A stretch of DNA of 44,998 nucleotides from Treponema sp. (GTDB lineage Bacteria; Spirochaetota; Spirochaetia; Treponematales; Treponemataceae), in assembly GCA_017551545.1 (NCBI GenBank), contig JAFZLJ010000093.1, forward strand, positions 1 to 44,998. Direction: 5' to 3'. How positions within the stretch are numbered: the stretch's first letter is position 1; every line of letters begins with the position of its first letter. The translations under genes and the position numbers were made by a program. The notes under the pieces were generated by a model. The model was given only the letters and a program-made list of their open reading frames with translations, was not told the origin of the DNA and did not search any database. Shown piece after piece: positions 1-9,115 of the stretch.

Positions 1-18
1 CGCTTAACTTAATCATAC

Positions 19-70
19 AAAGACGCTTTGCGCTTTGTAAACCTTGTTCGAACGGACAGCTGTGCTGCCG
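19..70 (+). promoter_or_regulatory. Two small hairpins in the carA leader
   Basis: Two short stem-loops precede carA. The first (19-36) pairs AAAG/CTTT and CGC/GCG around a TTT loop. The second (53-70) pairs CGG/CCG and CAGC/GCTG around a TGT loop. Each has one bulged A in its 5' arm (positions 23 and 56). A weak T-run (78-82) follows the second, so it could act as a weak terminator or attenuator. No known pyrimidine-leader family was recognised. The real promoter probably lies before the window. Confidence 0.3.
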
Positions 71-94
71 GTCAACATTTTTAATAAAGGAATT

Positions 95-1207
95 ATGTGT
101 AACGCATATCTTATACTTGCAGATGGAACAATTTACGAAGGCCGCTCAATAGGTGCCACAGGCTCCACTTTAGGCGAAACTGTCTTTACAACAGGAATGA
201 CAGGCTACCTTGAAACACTTACCGACCCAAGTTATTACGGTCAAATTGTTACTCAAACCTTCCCTCTCATTGGAAACTATGGCGTAATAAATGAAGATTT
301 TGAAAGTAAGCAGTCGTGGGTTCGAGGCTACATTGTCCGTGAGCTTTGCGATCTTCCTTCAAACTTCCGTTGCCAGAACAATCTTAATACTTTTCTAAAA
401 ACCCAGGGAATAATTGGAATCTGTGGAATAGACACTCGTGCCCTTACAAAGCGTCTTCGTGAAAGCGGCGTTATGAACGGCATGATTTTGAGCGGTAAAG
501 AAGTAGAAAAACTCGAAAAAGACAAAACTGGCCTGCTCCAGAAAATCCGTGATTATAAAATTGAACACGCTGTAGAAAAAGTTAGTAAGAAAGAAGGGAA
601 CCCTTCGACAGGCTCAGGGACCGCGGACATTTTTAATGTCATCCTCTGGGATTTTGGCGCAAAAGCAAATATTCAGCGTGAACTTGAAAAACGCGGTTGC
701 AAGGTTACAGTAGTTCCATATAACACTACGGCAGAAGAGATTCTAAAAATGAAGCCGGACGGCATAATGCTTAGTAATGGCCCAGGAGACCCTGCAGAAA
801 ACGTGGAAATAATTACAGAAATCAAAAAAATTTGCGAAACAGGCACTCTTCCGGTATTCGGAATCTGCCTTGGACACCAGATGTTAGCCCTTGCACGCGG
901 CTGCAAAACTTCAAAACTCAAATACGGTCACCGTGGTGGAAACCATCCTTGTAAAGATACTCAAACAGGTCGTGTCTACATTACAAGCCAGAACCACGGC
1001 TATGCTGTAGAAAGTACTTCGCTTCCGGAATATGCAAAAATGAGTTTTGTAAATGTAAACGACGAAACAGTAGAAGGAATTACATACACAGATATTCCGG
1101 CATTCAGCGTTCAGTTTCACCCGGAAGCCTGTGGCGGCCCCCACGATACAAACTTCTTGTTCGACCGCTTTTTGAAGATGATGGAGGAAAATCATGCCGC
1201 TAAATAA
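95..1207 (+). CDS. carA: Carbamoyl-phosphate synthase small (glutaminase) subunit
   Basis: CarA hydrolyses glutamine and passes ammonia to CarB to make carbamoyl phosphate for pyrimidine and arginine synthesis. The 370-residue protein has the CPSase small-chain domain (about 1-150) and a class I glutamine amidotransferase domain. The triad is visible: Cys258 in GICLGHQ and His342/Glu344 in FHPEA. I chose the ATG at 95 because AAAGG lies just upstream and the family starts with a short residue run before AYLILADG; the frame stays open to 44 but those residues match nothing. Residues about 170-176 (PSTGSGT) are encoded by a palindromic repeat (601-622) in the inter-domain region and are foreign to the family. 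The gene overlaps carB1 by 14 nt, so translation is probably coupled. Confidence 0.95.
   Translation: MCNAYLILADGTIYEGRSIGATGSTLGETVFTTGMTGYLETLTDPSYYGQIVTQTFPLIGNYGVINEDFESKQSWVRGYIVRELCDLPSNFRCQNNLNTFLKTQGIIGICGIDTRALTKRLRESGVMNGMILSGKEVEKLEKDKTGLLQKIRDYKIEHAVEKVSKKEGNPSTGSGTADIFNVILWDFGAKANIQRELEKRGCKVTVVPYNTTAEEILKMKPDGIMLSNGPGDPAENVEIITEIKKICETGTLPVFGICLGHQMLALARGCKTSKLKYGHRGGNHPCKDTQTGRVYITSQNHGYAVESTSLPEYAKMSFVNVNDETVEGITYTDIPAFSVQFHPEACGGPHDTNFLFDRFLKMMEENHAAK
601..622 (+). repeat. Family A palindromic repeat inside carA
   Basis: A 22-bp element beginning CCCTTCGACAGGCTCAGGG and ending ACC lies in frame in carA and encodes PSTGSGT. The same element, in either orientation, recurs in asnB, pyrG, glnA, gltB and the GH2 gene. 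Confidence 0.9.
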
Positions 1208-2741
1208 ATCCATCCACAAAGTAATGATTATCGGTTCAGGACCAATTGTAATAGGACAGGCCGCAGAATTTGACTACGCAGGAAACCAGGCATGCAAGGC
1301 ATTGAAGCAGCTTGGACTTGAAGTTTGTCTTGTAAACTCAAACCCTGCAACACTCATGACAGACCATTCAATGGCAGATGAAATTTACCTTGAACCTCTT
1401 ACACTCACAACTTTGCAGCGCATCATAGAAAAAGAAAAACCGGATTCCCTTCTTTCAACCTTAGGCGGACAAACCGGACTTACTTTAAGCATGGAGCTTG
1501 CAAAATCCGGATTTTTAAAATCACATAATGTACAGCTGCTTGGTGCAAGACCGGAAACAATAGATAAAGCAGAAGACCGCCAGATGTTTAAAGATACAAT
1601 GGAATCAATCGGCGAACCTTGCATTCCTTCAAAGGTTGTTACAACTTACGAAGATGCAGCAGCTTTTGTTCATAACGAAATTGGTTTTCCTGCAATTATC
1701 CGCCCGGCATTTACTCTTGGCGGAACAGGTGGTGGTATTGTAAACAACGACCGCGAGCTTGATGAAATTGCACACAATGGACTTCACCGCTCCCCTATTC
1801 ATCAGATTCTTGTAGAAAAATGTATTTCGGGCTGGAAAGAAGTTGAATTCGAAGTTATGCGCGACTCAACCGGTAACGTAATTACAGTATGTTCAATGGA
1901 AAACTTTGATCCTGTTGGTGTTCATACCGGAGACTCAATTGTAATTGCTCCAACAGTTACTCTTGCAGACAAGGAATATCAGATGCTTCGTTCTGCAGCA
2001 CTCAATATCATAAGTGCGCTCGAAATTGAAGGCGGCTGTAACTGTCAGTTTGCATTGAACCCCGACAGTTTTGAATATGCGGTAATTGAAGTAAACCCAA
2101 GAGTTTCGCGTTCGTCGGCATTGGCTTCTAAGGCAACCGGATACCCTATTGCAAAAGTTGCAGCTTTGATTGCAGTAGGCTTTACGCTCGATGAAATTCC
2201 AAACTTTGTAACAAAGAAAACAAAGGCCTGCTTTGAACCAGTGCTCGATTATGTTGTTGTAAAAATGCCTAAATTCCCGTTCGACAAATTTGTTTATGCA
2301 GCACGCAAGCTTGGTACACAAATGAAAGCAACAGGCGAAGTTATGGCAATCGGGCAGAATTTTGAAGAAGCAATATTAAAGGCTGCACGCGGGCTTGAAG
2401 TTGGTGTAAAAGATTTGAATCTTCCGGCTTTTGTAAAAGAAGGCGATGAAAAAATCCGTGATAGAGTAAGCAAATGTACAGATCAGCGTATTTTTGCAAT
2501 TTATCAGGCTTTGAAGCGTAAGCTTATGAGCGTGGAAGAGATTCATGATATTACTAAGATTGATGAGTGGTTTTTGTGGAAACTGGAAAACATTGCTTCC
2601 AAGGAACTTCTTTTTCCACCACGCTCATTCAAAATGGTTGATACTTGTGCCGGTGAGTTTGATGCAGAAACACCTTATTTCTACTCAACAACCAGCGGCG
2701 ACAATGAAGCAGAAATGTTTTTGAAGGAAAATATAGATTAA
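1194..2741 (+). CDS. carB: Carbamoyl-phosphate synthase large subunit, N-terminal half (split CarB)
   Basis: This 515-residue protein matches the first half of CarB: the carboxyphosphate-forming ATP-grasp domain plus the oligomerisation domain. It would activate bicarbonate with ATP using ammonia from CarA. Visible marks are the N-terminal [17 protein letters not shown] motif, the ATP-grasp glycine loop [12 protein letters not shown], and the metal/ATP-binding stretch [18 protein letters not shown]. It ends soon after [18 protein letters not shown], which in single-chain CarB lies immediately before the second ATP-grasp half. The break is therefore at the domain linker and looks like a genuine split gene, not decay. 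GGAGG at 1183-1187 precedes the ATG. The complementary half is encoded at 4684-6270 beyond asnB. Split CarB is known in some archaea and Aquifex; asnB between the halves is unusual. Confidence 0.93.
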   Translation: MPLNKSIHKVMIIGSGPIVIGQAAEFDYAGNQACKALKQLGLEVCLVNSNPATLMTDHSMADEIYLEPLTLTTLQRIIEKEKPDSLLSTLGGQTGLTLSMELAKSGFLKSHNVQLLGARPETIDKAEDRQMFKDTMESIGEPCIPSKVVTTYEDAAAFVHNEIGFPAIIRPAFTLGGTGGGIVNNDRELDEIAHNGLHRSPIHQILVEKCISGWKEVEFEVMRDSTGNVITVCSMENFDPVGVHTGDSIVIAPTVTLADKEYQMLRSAALNIISALEIEGGCNCQFALNPDSFEYAVIEVNPRVSRSSALASKATGYPIAKVAALIAVGFTLDEIPNFVTKKTKACFEPVLDYVVVKMPKFPFDKFVYAARKLGTQMKATGEVMAIGQNFEEAILKAARGLEVGVKDLNLPAFVKEGDEKIRDRVSKCTDQRIFAIYQALKRKLMSVEEIHDITKIDEWFLWKLENIASKELLFPPRSFKMVDTCAGEFDAETPYFYSTTSGDNEAEMFLKENID

Positions 2742-2773
2742 TATAGGAGGAAAAGAAACTGTTATTTTTTTGA

Positions 2774-2909
2774 AATAGGAAGATTCTAAAAAATTGCTCC
2801 AAGTATTCGCAATTTTTCTTAACGAATCTCCTATTGACCGCATGAACGATTGCAGGTAGAAACCTAAAATTGCTTCACAGCGGTTCAGCAATTTTTTAAC
2901 GGTTTCTGC
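2774..2909 (+). promoter_or_regulatory. Two tandem long hairpins between carB1 and asnB
   Basis: The 177-nt gap holds two large inverted repeats. Hairpin 1 (2774-2835) pairs AATAGGA/TCCTATT, GATTC/GAATC and AAAATTGC/GCAATTTT. Hairpin 2 (2852-2909) pairs AGAAACC/GGTTTCT and AAAATTGC/GCAATTTT. The inner stem is the same in both, so they may be duplicated. Neither has a terminal T-run like an intrinsic terminator. An orphan ribosome binding site, TAGGAGG (2744-2750), lies just after carB1, while asnB has only a weak AAGAG before its ATG. The element may be an RNA regulatory site for asnB-carB2, or an inserted repeat that pushed asnB away from its original binding site. Confidence 0.6.
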
Positions 2910-2918
2910 TATAAGAGT

Positions 2919-4694
2919 ATGTGTGGTTTTGTAGGAGCATTTGATTTAAACAGCGGTAGTCAGCCAATTGCAGAGGGCTTGAAGGAAGAGCTTCGTGCTC
3001 AGGTTCTTGAAATGAGCAAGAGAATCAGACACCGTGGTCCGGACTGGAGCGGTGTTTATACAGGCAATAATGCAATTTTGAGCCATGAGCGTCTTTCTAT
3101 TGTTGACCCTCTTAGCGGAAAGCAGCCGCTTGTTAGTGATGATGAAAAAATCATTCTTGCTGCAAACGGTGAAATATATAATCACAAAGATATCCGCAGC
3201 CAGTTTGACGGCACTTATAAATTCCGCACCGGAAGTGACTGTGAGGTTATAATTCCTCTTTATAAAAAATACCGCCAGTCTGGTGATTTTACAAAAATGA
3301 TAGAAGAACTTTCTGGTATTTTTGCATTTGCACTTTACGACAGCGAGAATGACGTTTACCTTATTGCACGTGATGAAATTGGTGTAATCCCTTTGTATCA
3401 GGGCTGGGACAAAGCCGGCCGCTATTATGTTGCAAGCGAGCTTAAAGCACTTGAAGGCGATTGCCAGACTATTGAAGAGTTCCCGAATGGACACTATTTT
3501 TATTCAAAGGATGAAAAACCAACCCGCTGGTACAAGCGTGAATGGGAAACATACGATGCCGTTAAGAATGCACCAAAAGCAACAGACGAAAAGGGCGAAG
3601 TTATTAACCCTAGCGTAATCGAAAAAGTTCGAAACGGACTTGAAGCTGCAGTTAAAGCTCAGTTGATGTCAGACGTTCCATACGGTGTTCTTTTAAGCGG
3701 TGGTCTTGACTCATCAATCATTGCTGCTGTTACTCAAAAATACAGCAAAAAACGTGTAGAAACAGACAGCAAGGAAGCAGCCTGGTGGCCGCAGCTTCAC
3801 AGTTTTGCAGTTGGTCTTGAAGGTTCTCCTGATCTTGTAGCTGCAAAAAAAGCCGCAGATTATATTGGAACAGTTCATCATGAAGTTCACTTTACAATCC
3901 AGGAGGCTTTGGATGCTCTGCCGGATGTAATTTATCATATTGAAACTTATGACATCACAACTGTTCGTGCCTCTACCCCAATGTACCTGCTTGCCCGTGT
4001 AATCAAATCAATGGGAATTAAAATGGTACTTTCCGGCGAAGGAAGTGATGAGCTTTTTGGCGGATACCTTTACTTCCACAAAGCTCCAAACGCTCAGGAA
4101 TTCCACGAAGAGCTTGTTCGCAAAATGAGTAAGCTTCATCTTTACGATTGTCTGCGCGCAAACAAATCTCTCATGGCATGGGGTGTTGAAGGTCGTGTTC
4201 CGTTCCTTGACAAAGATTTTATTGATATTGCAATGGGACTTAACCCAAGCGATAAAATGAATATTAAGTTGGACGGCCCTTCGACAAGCTCAGGGACCCC
4301 TCGTCAGCGTATGGAAAAATGGATTCTTCGTAAGGCATTTGAAGACCTTCTTCCTGAAAGTATTGCATGGCGCCAGAAGGAACAGTTCAGCGACGGCGTA
4401 GGCTACAACTGGATTGATACTCTTAAAAAGATGACAGAAGAAAAAGTAAGCGATGCAGAATTTGCACGACGCGAAAACCGATTTCCTGTAAATCCTCCAA
4501 AAACAAAAGAGGAATACTACTACCGCGAAATCTACAGCCGCCTCTTCCCAAGCGACAGCGCAGCCCGCTGTGTTCCACACGAAGCCGGAGTTGCCTGCAG
4601 TACTGCAAAAGCACTTGAATGGGATGAAGCCTGGAAAAAAATGGACGAGCCAAGTGGCCGTGCAATTGCAGGAGTGCATGATAATGCCTACTGA
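2919..4694 (+). CDS. asnB: Asparagine synthase (glutamine-hydrolysing), class B
   Basis: AsnB makes asparagine from aspartate, glutamine and ATP. The start is fixed by family rule: Met is removed so that Cys2 of MCGFVGAF becomes the glutaminase nucleophile. The class II amidotransferase domain spans about 1-210. The synthetase domain follows, with PP-loop SGGLDSS at 260-266 and the downstream SGEGSDELFGGY motif. Length (591) is close to enteric AsnB plus a C-terminal tail. Residues 454-460 (PSTSSGT) come from a family A palindrome. The gene lies between the two halves of carB, and its last 11 nt overlap the carB2 start, so all three are probably one transcript. The link is glutamine use, not a shared pathway. 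Confidence 0.95.
   Translation: MCGFVGAFDLNSGSQPIAEGLKEELRAQVLEMSKRIRHRGPDWSGVYTGNNAILSHERLSIVDPLSGKQPLVSDDEKIILAANGEIYNHKDIRSQFDGTYKFRTGSDCEVIIPLYKKYRQSGDFTKMIEELSGIFAFALYDSENDVYLIARDEIGVIPLYQGWDKAGRYYVASELKALEGDCQTIEEFPNGHYFYSKDEKPTRWYKREWETYDAVKNAPKATDEKGEVINPSVIEKVRNGLEAAVKAQLMSDVPYGVLLSGGLDSSIIAAVTQKYSKKRVETDSKEAAWWPQLHSFAVGLEGSPDLVAAKKAADYIGTVHHEVHFTIQEALDALPDVIYHIETYDITTVRASTPMYLLARVIKSMGIKMVLSGEGSDELFGGYLYFHKAPNAQEFHEELVRKMSKLHLYDCLRANKSLMAWGVEGRVPFLDKDFIDIAMGLNPSDKMNIKLDGPSTSSGTPRQRMEKWILRKAFEDLLPESIAWRQKEQFSDGVGYNWIDTLKKMTEEKVSDAEFARRENRFPVNPPKTKEEYYYREIYSRLFPSDSAARCVPHEAGVACSTAKALEWDEAWKKMDEPSGRAIAGVHDNAY
4277..4298 (+). repeat. Family A palindromic repeat inside asnB
   Basis: The 22-bp copy begins CCCTTCGACAAGCTCAGGG and ends ACC. 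It is in the same reading frame as the carA copy and encodes PSTSSGT in the synthetase domain of AsnB. Confidence 0.9.
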
Positions 4695-6270
4695 TAAAGA
4701 GTCTAACAAAAACATCGTTGTTCTCGGTTCGGGACCTATCCGTATTGGTCAAGGTATTGAGTTTGACTACGCCTCTGTTCAGTGTGTACAGTCGCTCAAA
4801 AAACTTGGCTACAATGTTGCAATCATAAACAACAACCCCGAAACTGTAAGTACAGACTTTGATACTGCCGACAGACTTTATTTTGAACCGCTCACCCCTG
4901 TCGATGTAATGAATGTTCTTGAAGTAGAAAAACCTCTTGGCGTTGTTGTTGCATTTGGCGGCGGAACTGCAATCAAGCTTGCAAAATATCTTGACAGCCA
5001 GGGAGTACGCATTTTAGGAACAAGTGCCGATGCAATTGACCTTGCAGAAGACCGCGAACGTTTTGAAGAGCTTTGCGACCGTCTTAATATCAAGCGTCCA
5101 AAAGGTCTTACAGTTTTTACAGAAGCCGAAGCCCTGGAAGCCGCTGCCAGAATCACCTACCCTGTTTTAATGCGACCAAGTTATGTACTTGGCGGTCAGA
5201 ACATGATTATTGCCCGCAACAACGCAGACGTAAAAGAATACATGAAAATCATTCTGCGCGGTGGAATTGAAAATCCTGTTTTGATTGACAAATACATGGA
5301 AGGAAAAGAACTTGAAGTTGACTGTATCTGCGACGGCGAAGAGGTTTTAATTCCAGGAATTATGGAACACGTTGAACGAACAGGTATTCATTCAGGCGAC
5401 TCAATTGCCGTATACCCTGGAACTTTTACACCCGAAATTGAACAGAAAATTATCCGTCAGTCTACAGATCTTGCGCTTGCACTTGGAACAAAAGGACTTA
5501 CAAATATTCAGTATCTTATTTACGACGATGGTACCGGCCCGGATCTTTATATTATAGAAGCAAACCCTCGTTCAAGCCGAACAGTTCCGTACCTTAGTAA
5601 AGTAAGCGGTGTTCCAATGATTGAACTCGCAACACGAGCTATGCTTGGTGAAAAAATCCGCGACATGGGCTATGGCACAGGCCTTTATCGTAAACCGAAT
5701 TATTTTGCTGTAAAAGTTCCTGTTTTCAGTTTTGAAAAATTAATGGATGTTGATACACACCTTGGACCTGAAATGAAATCAACAGGTGAAGTTCTTGGAA
5801 TTGCAGCAACCCGCGAAGAAGCAATTTTTAAAGGAATGGCTGCTGCAGGATGGAAATTCCATAAAACCGGCGGAGTTCTTTTTTCGGTACGAGAATCTGA
5901 TTTACCTGAACTTCCGGAACTCGCCCGTAAATTCTATAATCTTGGTTTCCAGCTTTATGCAACTTCCGGTAACGCAACTACAATTGAACGAAGCGGAATG
6001 CCTGTAACTCATGTTGCAAAGGTTCACGAAGATTACAACGACAACGTAATGACATTGCTCGAAAGCGATAAGGTTGTATATGTAATTTCAACTTCTGCAA
6101 AAGGCCGCGACCCGGTAGCCGAAAGTGTAAAGCTTCGTCGTCTGGCTGTAGAGCGCGACATTGATTGTCTTACTGCAATTGATACAGCAAATGTACTGGC
6201 TGATTGTCTTGCAAGTCCGTACAGTCTTGAAAATGCAAGTCTTGTTGATATAAATCATATATTAATGTAA
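4684..6270 (+). CDS. carB: Carbamoyl-phosphate synthase large subunit, C-terminal half (split CarB)
   Basis: This 528-residue protein corresponds to the second half of CarB: the carbamoyl-phosphate-forming ATP-grasp domain (about 1-390) and the MGS-like allosteric domain (about 400-528). It would phosphorylate carbamate and carry effector control (UMP, IMP or ornithine in relatives). Motifs include GSGPIRIGQGIEFDYASVQ, MRPSYVLGGQNM and EANPRSSRTVPYLSKVSG. The allosteric region begins near LGFQLYATSGNATTIE. I chose ATG 4684 over 4678 because AGGAG (4670-4674) sits 9 nt before it. It overlaps the end of asnB by 11 nt. With carB1 it makes a complete large subunit of about 1040 residues, so no domain is missing. 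Confidence 0.93.
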   Translation: MPTDKESNKNIVVLGSGPIRIGQGIEFDYASVQCVQSLKKLGYNVAIINNNPETVSTDFDTADRLYFEPLTPVDVMNVLEVEKPLGVVVAFGGGTAIKLAKYLDSQGVRILGTSADAIDLAEDRERFEELCDRLNIKRPKGLTVFTEAEALEAAARITYPVLMRPSYVLGGQNMIIARNNADVKEYMKIILRGGIENPVLIDKYMEGKELEVDCICDGEEVLIPGIMEHVERTGIHSGDSIAVYPGTFTPEIEQKIIRQSTDLALALGTKGLTNIQYLIYDDGTGPDLYIIEANPRSSRTVPYLSKVSGVPMIELATRAMLGEKIRDMGYGTGLYRKPNYFAVKVPVFSFEKLMDVDTHLGPEMKSTGEVLGIAATREEAIFKGMAAAGWKFHKTGGVLFSVRESDLPELPELARKFYNLGFQLYATSGNATTIERSGMPVTHVAKVHEDYNDNVMTLLESDKVVYVISTSAKGRDPVAESVKLRRLAVERDIDCLTAIDTANVLADCLASPYSLENASLVDINHILM

Positions 6271-6289
6271 AAAAAGGGAGGATATTTTT

Positions 6290-7900
6290 ATGGCAAAATT
6301 TATTTTTGTAACAGGTGGTGTTGTTAGTGGACTTGGTAAAGGAATTACCGCTGCTTCACTCGGACGTCTTCTAAAATGCAGGGGACTCAAAATTGCCAGT
6401 CAGAAGCTTGACCCATACATGAACGTCGATCCTGGTACCATGAGTCCTTTCCAGCACGGTGAAGTTTTTGTAACAGATGATGGAGCCGAAACAGACCTTG
6501 ATCTTGGTCACTACGAACGATTCATTGATGAAAATCTTACAAAATATTCAAACATGACAAGCGGTCGTGTTTACTGGAATGTTTTGAACAAAGAGCGTCA
6601 GGGAGAATATCTTGGCCAGACTGTTCAGATTATTCCTCATGTTACAAATGAAATAAAAGATTTTGTCCTTAAAAATGCCGAAGTTTCCGGTGCCGATGTA
6701 AGCATTGTAGAAGTTGGTGGAACAATCGGTGATATTGAAAGTCAGCCGTTCCTTGAAGCAATCCGTCAGCTTGCCCTTGAAGTTGGTCGCCGAAACTGTC
6801 TTTTTATTCACGTTTGTCTTGTTCCATATATCAGTGGTTCCGATGAATATAAATCTAAACCAACCCAGCACTCTGTAAAGGAGCTCATGGCTGTTGGAAT
6901 CCATCCGGATATTATTGTTGCCCGCTGCGACAAGGATATTCCAGAAGATATCCGTAAAAAGATTTCGCTTTTCTGTAACGTTGGCGAAGACTGTGTAATC
7001 AACAACACAACCTGTAAAAGTCTTTACGAAGTTCCTCTCATGCTTCATGCCCAGAACATGGATGATGTTGTATGCCGCGACCTTGGTCTTGAAACACGCG
7101 CCGATAATCAGCTTCTTGCAGACTGGTCAAAAATGGTTGAAACAATTCATGCACGACAGGGAGAGATTCAGATTGCGCTTGTTGGAAAATATGTAAAACT
7201 CCATGATTCATATTTGAGTATTATTGAGTCGCTCAATCACGCGTCATTTGTCGTTGGCAAGAATGTCAAAATAAAATGGGTAGATTCCGACAGCGTTACC
7301 GATGAAACTGCACAGGAGATTTTTGCAGACTGCGCAGGAATTATTCTTCCAGGAGGTTTTGGTCATCGCGGAGTTGAAGGAATGATTTCTGCCTGCCGTT
7401 ATGCCAGAACTCACAAGGTTCCATATTTTGGAATTTGTCTTGGTATGCAGATTGCAGTAATTGAATTTGCAAGAACCGTTCTTGGTTATGCCGATGCCAA
7501 CAGCCGTGAGTTTGATGAAATGTGCGAGCATCCTGTAATTGACTTGATGAAAGATCAGGAAGGTGTTATTAAAGGCGGAACAATGAGGCTTGGAAGTTAT
7601 CCATGCAAGGTTGCAGCTGGAACCATATTAGCAAAAGCTTATGCGGTCCCTGAGCCTGTCGAAGGGCCGCAAATCATTGAAGAACGCCACCGCCACCGCT
7701 ACGAGTTCAACAACGACTACCGCGACCAGATGAAAGAAGCAGGTCTTGTAATAAGCGGCACTTCGCCGGACGGAACTCTTGTTGAAGCAGTTGAAGTTGA
7801 AGATCATTTCCATGTTGGCGTTCAGTTCCATCCTGAATTCAAGAGCCGCCCTAATAATGCAGGTCCGCTTTTTGTTGAGTTCTTGAAGGCATGTTTGTAA
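6290..7900 (+). CDS. pyrG: CTP synthase (glutamine-hydrolysing)
   Basis: PyrG aminates UTP to CTP with glutamine and ATP, the last step of pyrimidine nucleotide synthesis. The 536-residue protein starts with the synthetase domain (FVTGGVVSGLGKGITAAS P-loop region, then KLDPYMNVDPGTMSPFQHGEV) and ends with a class I amidotransferase domain (nucleophile in GICLGMQ, His/Glu in FHPEF). A strong GGGAGG lies before the ATG. Residues about 453-459 (VPEPVEG) are encoded by a family A palindrome placed just before the conserved ERHRHRYEFN segment. It lies 19 nt after carB2 and 30 nt before glnA, in the same operon-like run. Confidence 0.96.
   Translation: MAKFIFVTGGVVSGLGKGITAASLGRLLKCRGLKIASQKLDPYMNVDPGTMSPFQHGEVFVTDDGAETDLDLGHYERFIDENLTKYSNMTSGRVYWNVLNKERQGEYLGQTVQIIPHVTNEIKDFVLKNAEVSGADVSIVEVGGTIGDIESQPFLEAIRQLALEVGRRNCLFIHVCLVPYISGSDEYKSKPTQHSVKELMAVGIHPDIIVARCDKDIPEDIRKKISLFCNVGEDCVINNTTCKSLYEVPLMLHAQNMDDVVCRDLGLETRADNQLLADWSKMVETIHARQGEIQIALVGKYVKLHDSYLSIIESLNHASFVVGKNVKIKWVDSDSVTDETAQEIFADCAGIILPGGFGHRGVEGMISACRYARTHKVPYFGICLGMQIAVIEFARTVLGYADANSREFDEMCEHPVIDLMKDQEGVIKGGTMRLGSYPCKVAAGTILAKAYAVPEPVEGPQIIEERHRHRYEFNNDYRDQMKEAGLVISGTSPDGTLVEAVEVEDHFHVGVQFHPEFKSRPNNAGPLFVEFLKACL
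7645..7666 (+). repeat. Family A palindromic repeat inside pyrG
   Basis: Opposite orientation to the carA copy: GGTCCCTGAGCCTGTCGAAG followed by GG. It is in frame and encodes VPEPVEG in the glutaminase domain of PyrG. Confidence 0.9.
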
Positions 7901-7930
7901 TTTTTTATAATAGAGAATCGAGGTAATAAC

Positions 7931-9112
7931 ATGTACACAGTAAATGATGTTTTGGAGTATGTTCAGGAAGAAGATGTAAAATTTGTTCGTCTTGCGTTCT
8001 TTGATTTGCGCGGCGTTCAAAAAAATATTTCGATTATGGCAGGTCAGCTCGAAAGCGCTTTTAAAAACGGCGTGAGTTTTGACGCTTCTGCAATTTATGG
8101 ATTTGAAACTCCAGAAAAATCTGACCTGTTTCTGCACCCGGATCCTACAACTGTAGCAATTCTTCCGTGGAGACCTAATACAGGAAAAGTTGTACGAATG
8201 TTCTGTACAATTTCTCATCCGGATGGAACTCCATACAAAAAAGACTGTCGTACCCTGCTTGCAAATGCTGTAAAAAAAGCACGCGAAGATTTTGGAATGG
8301 AATTCCGCTTTGGTACCGAGATTGAATTTTACCTCTTCAAGCTCGATGAAAAAGGCGAACCAACAAAAATTCCTTTTGATAACGCAAGCTACATGGATAT
8401 TGCTCCAGAAGATAAAGGCGAAAACATCCGCCGCGAAATCTGTTTTACTTTGGAACAGATGGGCATTCAGCCTGAAGCAAGCCACCACGAAGAAGGCCCG
8501 GGCCAGAATGAAATTGACTTCCACTACTCCGATGCTCTTTCTGCTGCCGACAACGCCGAAACATTTAAATGGATTGTACGAACCCGCGCTTCAAGTGCAG
8601 GTCTTTTTGCAGACTTTTCACCAAAGCCAATTTCTGATCAGGCAGGAAGCGGCTTCCATATTAATATTTCTATTTCAGATGCTTCAAAAAAACGCAATAT
8701 GCTTGCAGGCATCTTAAAGCATGCAGAAGAACTTACCTATTACATGAACTGCACAGAAGAATCATACGACCGCCTTGGTTCCTGCAAAGCTCCAAAATAT
8801 ATTGCCTGGGGCCGCGAAAACCGTTCAACTTTTATTCGTGTTCCGGCAATTACAAACGACGATGCAAGCCGTATAGAAATCCGCACTCCAGACAGCGAAT
8901 GTAATCCATATATAGTTTTCACACTTTTAATTTATGCAGCCCTTGATGGAATTAAAAATAATCTGGAACCGCCGGAAGATGTAAAGGAAAATCTTTTTAC
9001 AGAAGGGTCCCCAAGCTTGTCGAAAGGCATCCGTACTCTTCCTGATACTCTTGATTCAGCACGCGAAATTGCACAAAAAAGCTCATTCATAAAGGAAGCC
9101 CTTGGATTCTAA
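7931..9112 (+). CDS. glnA: Glutamine synthetase (type I-like, short form)
   Basis: GlnA condenses ammonia and glutamate with ATP and supplies the glutamine used by its neighbours. The 393-residue protein has the N-terminal beta-grasp part (FVRLAFFDLRGVQKNISI) and the catalytic barrel: metal-binding GTEIEFYLFK, NEIDFHY, GSGFHINIS, and the arginine/glutamate stretch RIEIRTPDSECNPY. It is shorter than the usual 440-470 residues of GSI, mainly by compact loops and C-terminus. I did not recognise the Tyr loop used for adenylylation in proteobacteria. Residues about 359-366 (GSPSLSKG) come from a diverged family A repeat. An ANTAR regulator starts 3 nt after the stop, implying translational coupling and a shared nitrogen role. 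Confidence 0.93.
   Translation: MYTVNDVLEYVQEEDVKFVRLAFFDLRGVQKNISIMAGQLESAFKNGVSFDASAIYGFETPEKSDLFLHPDPTTVAILPWRPNTGKVVRMFCTISHPDGTPYKKDCRTLLANAVKKAREDFGMEFRFGTEIEFYLFKLDEKGEPTKIPFDNASYMDIAPEDKGENIRREICFTLEQMGIQPEASHHEEGPGQNEIDFHYSDALSAADNAETFKWIVRTRASSAGLFADFSPKPISDQAGSGFHINISISDASKKRNMLAGILKHAEELTYYMNCTEESYDRLGSCKAPKYIAWGRENRSTFIRVPAITNDDASRIEIRTPDSECNPYIVFTLLIYAALDGIKNNLEPPEDVKENLFTEGSPSLSKGIRTLPDTLDSAREIAQKSSFIKEALGF
9006..9027 (+). repeat. Diverged family A repeat inside glnA
   Basis: GGTCCC..AGCTTGTCGAAAGG resembles the family A element with a few mismatches. It is in frame and encodes SPSLSKG near the C-terminus of GlnA, a third reading frame compared with the carA and pyrG copies. 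Confidence 0.75.
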
Positions 9113-9115
9113 AAA

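Noticed and set aside
44..94. Upstream extension of carA to the ATG at 44
   Set aside because: The added 17 residues match no CarA start and the ATG lies at the base of a hairpin, while ATG 95 has a good ribosome binding site.
2774..2909. Classic ANTAR-binding double hairpin with hexanucleotide loops (A at 1, G at 4)
   Set aside because: The loops I can draw are 11-14 nt and do not give a clear A..G hexaloop in both hairpins, so I did not call it an ANTAR site; it remains only a hypothesis.
2685..2919. Frameshift or sequencing error explaining the split carB
   Set aside because: asnB (1776 nt, intact) lies between the halves, and the halves have proper ends, starts and ribosome binding sites, so no single error can join them.
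7628..8524. A 298-codon open frame on the minus strand opposite pyrG and glnA
   Set aside because: It lies fully opposite two clear conserved enzymes and its product is rich in Cys, Phe and Asn without motifs; it is a shadow frame.
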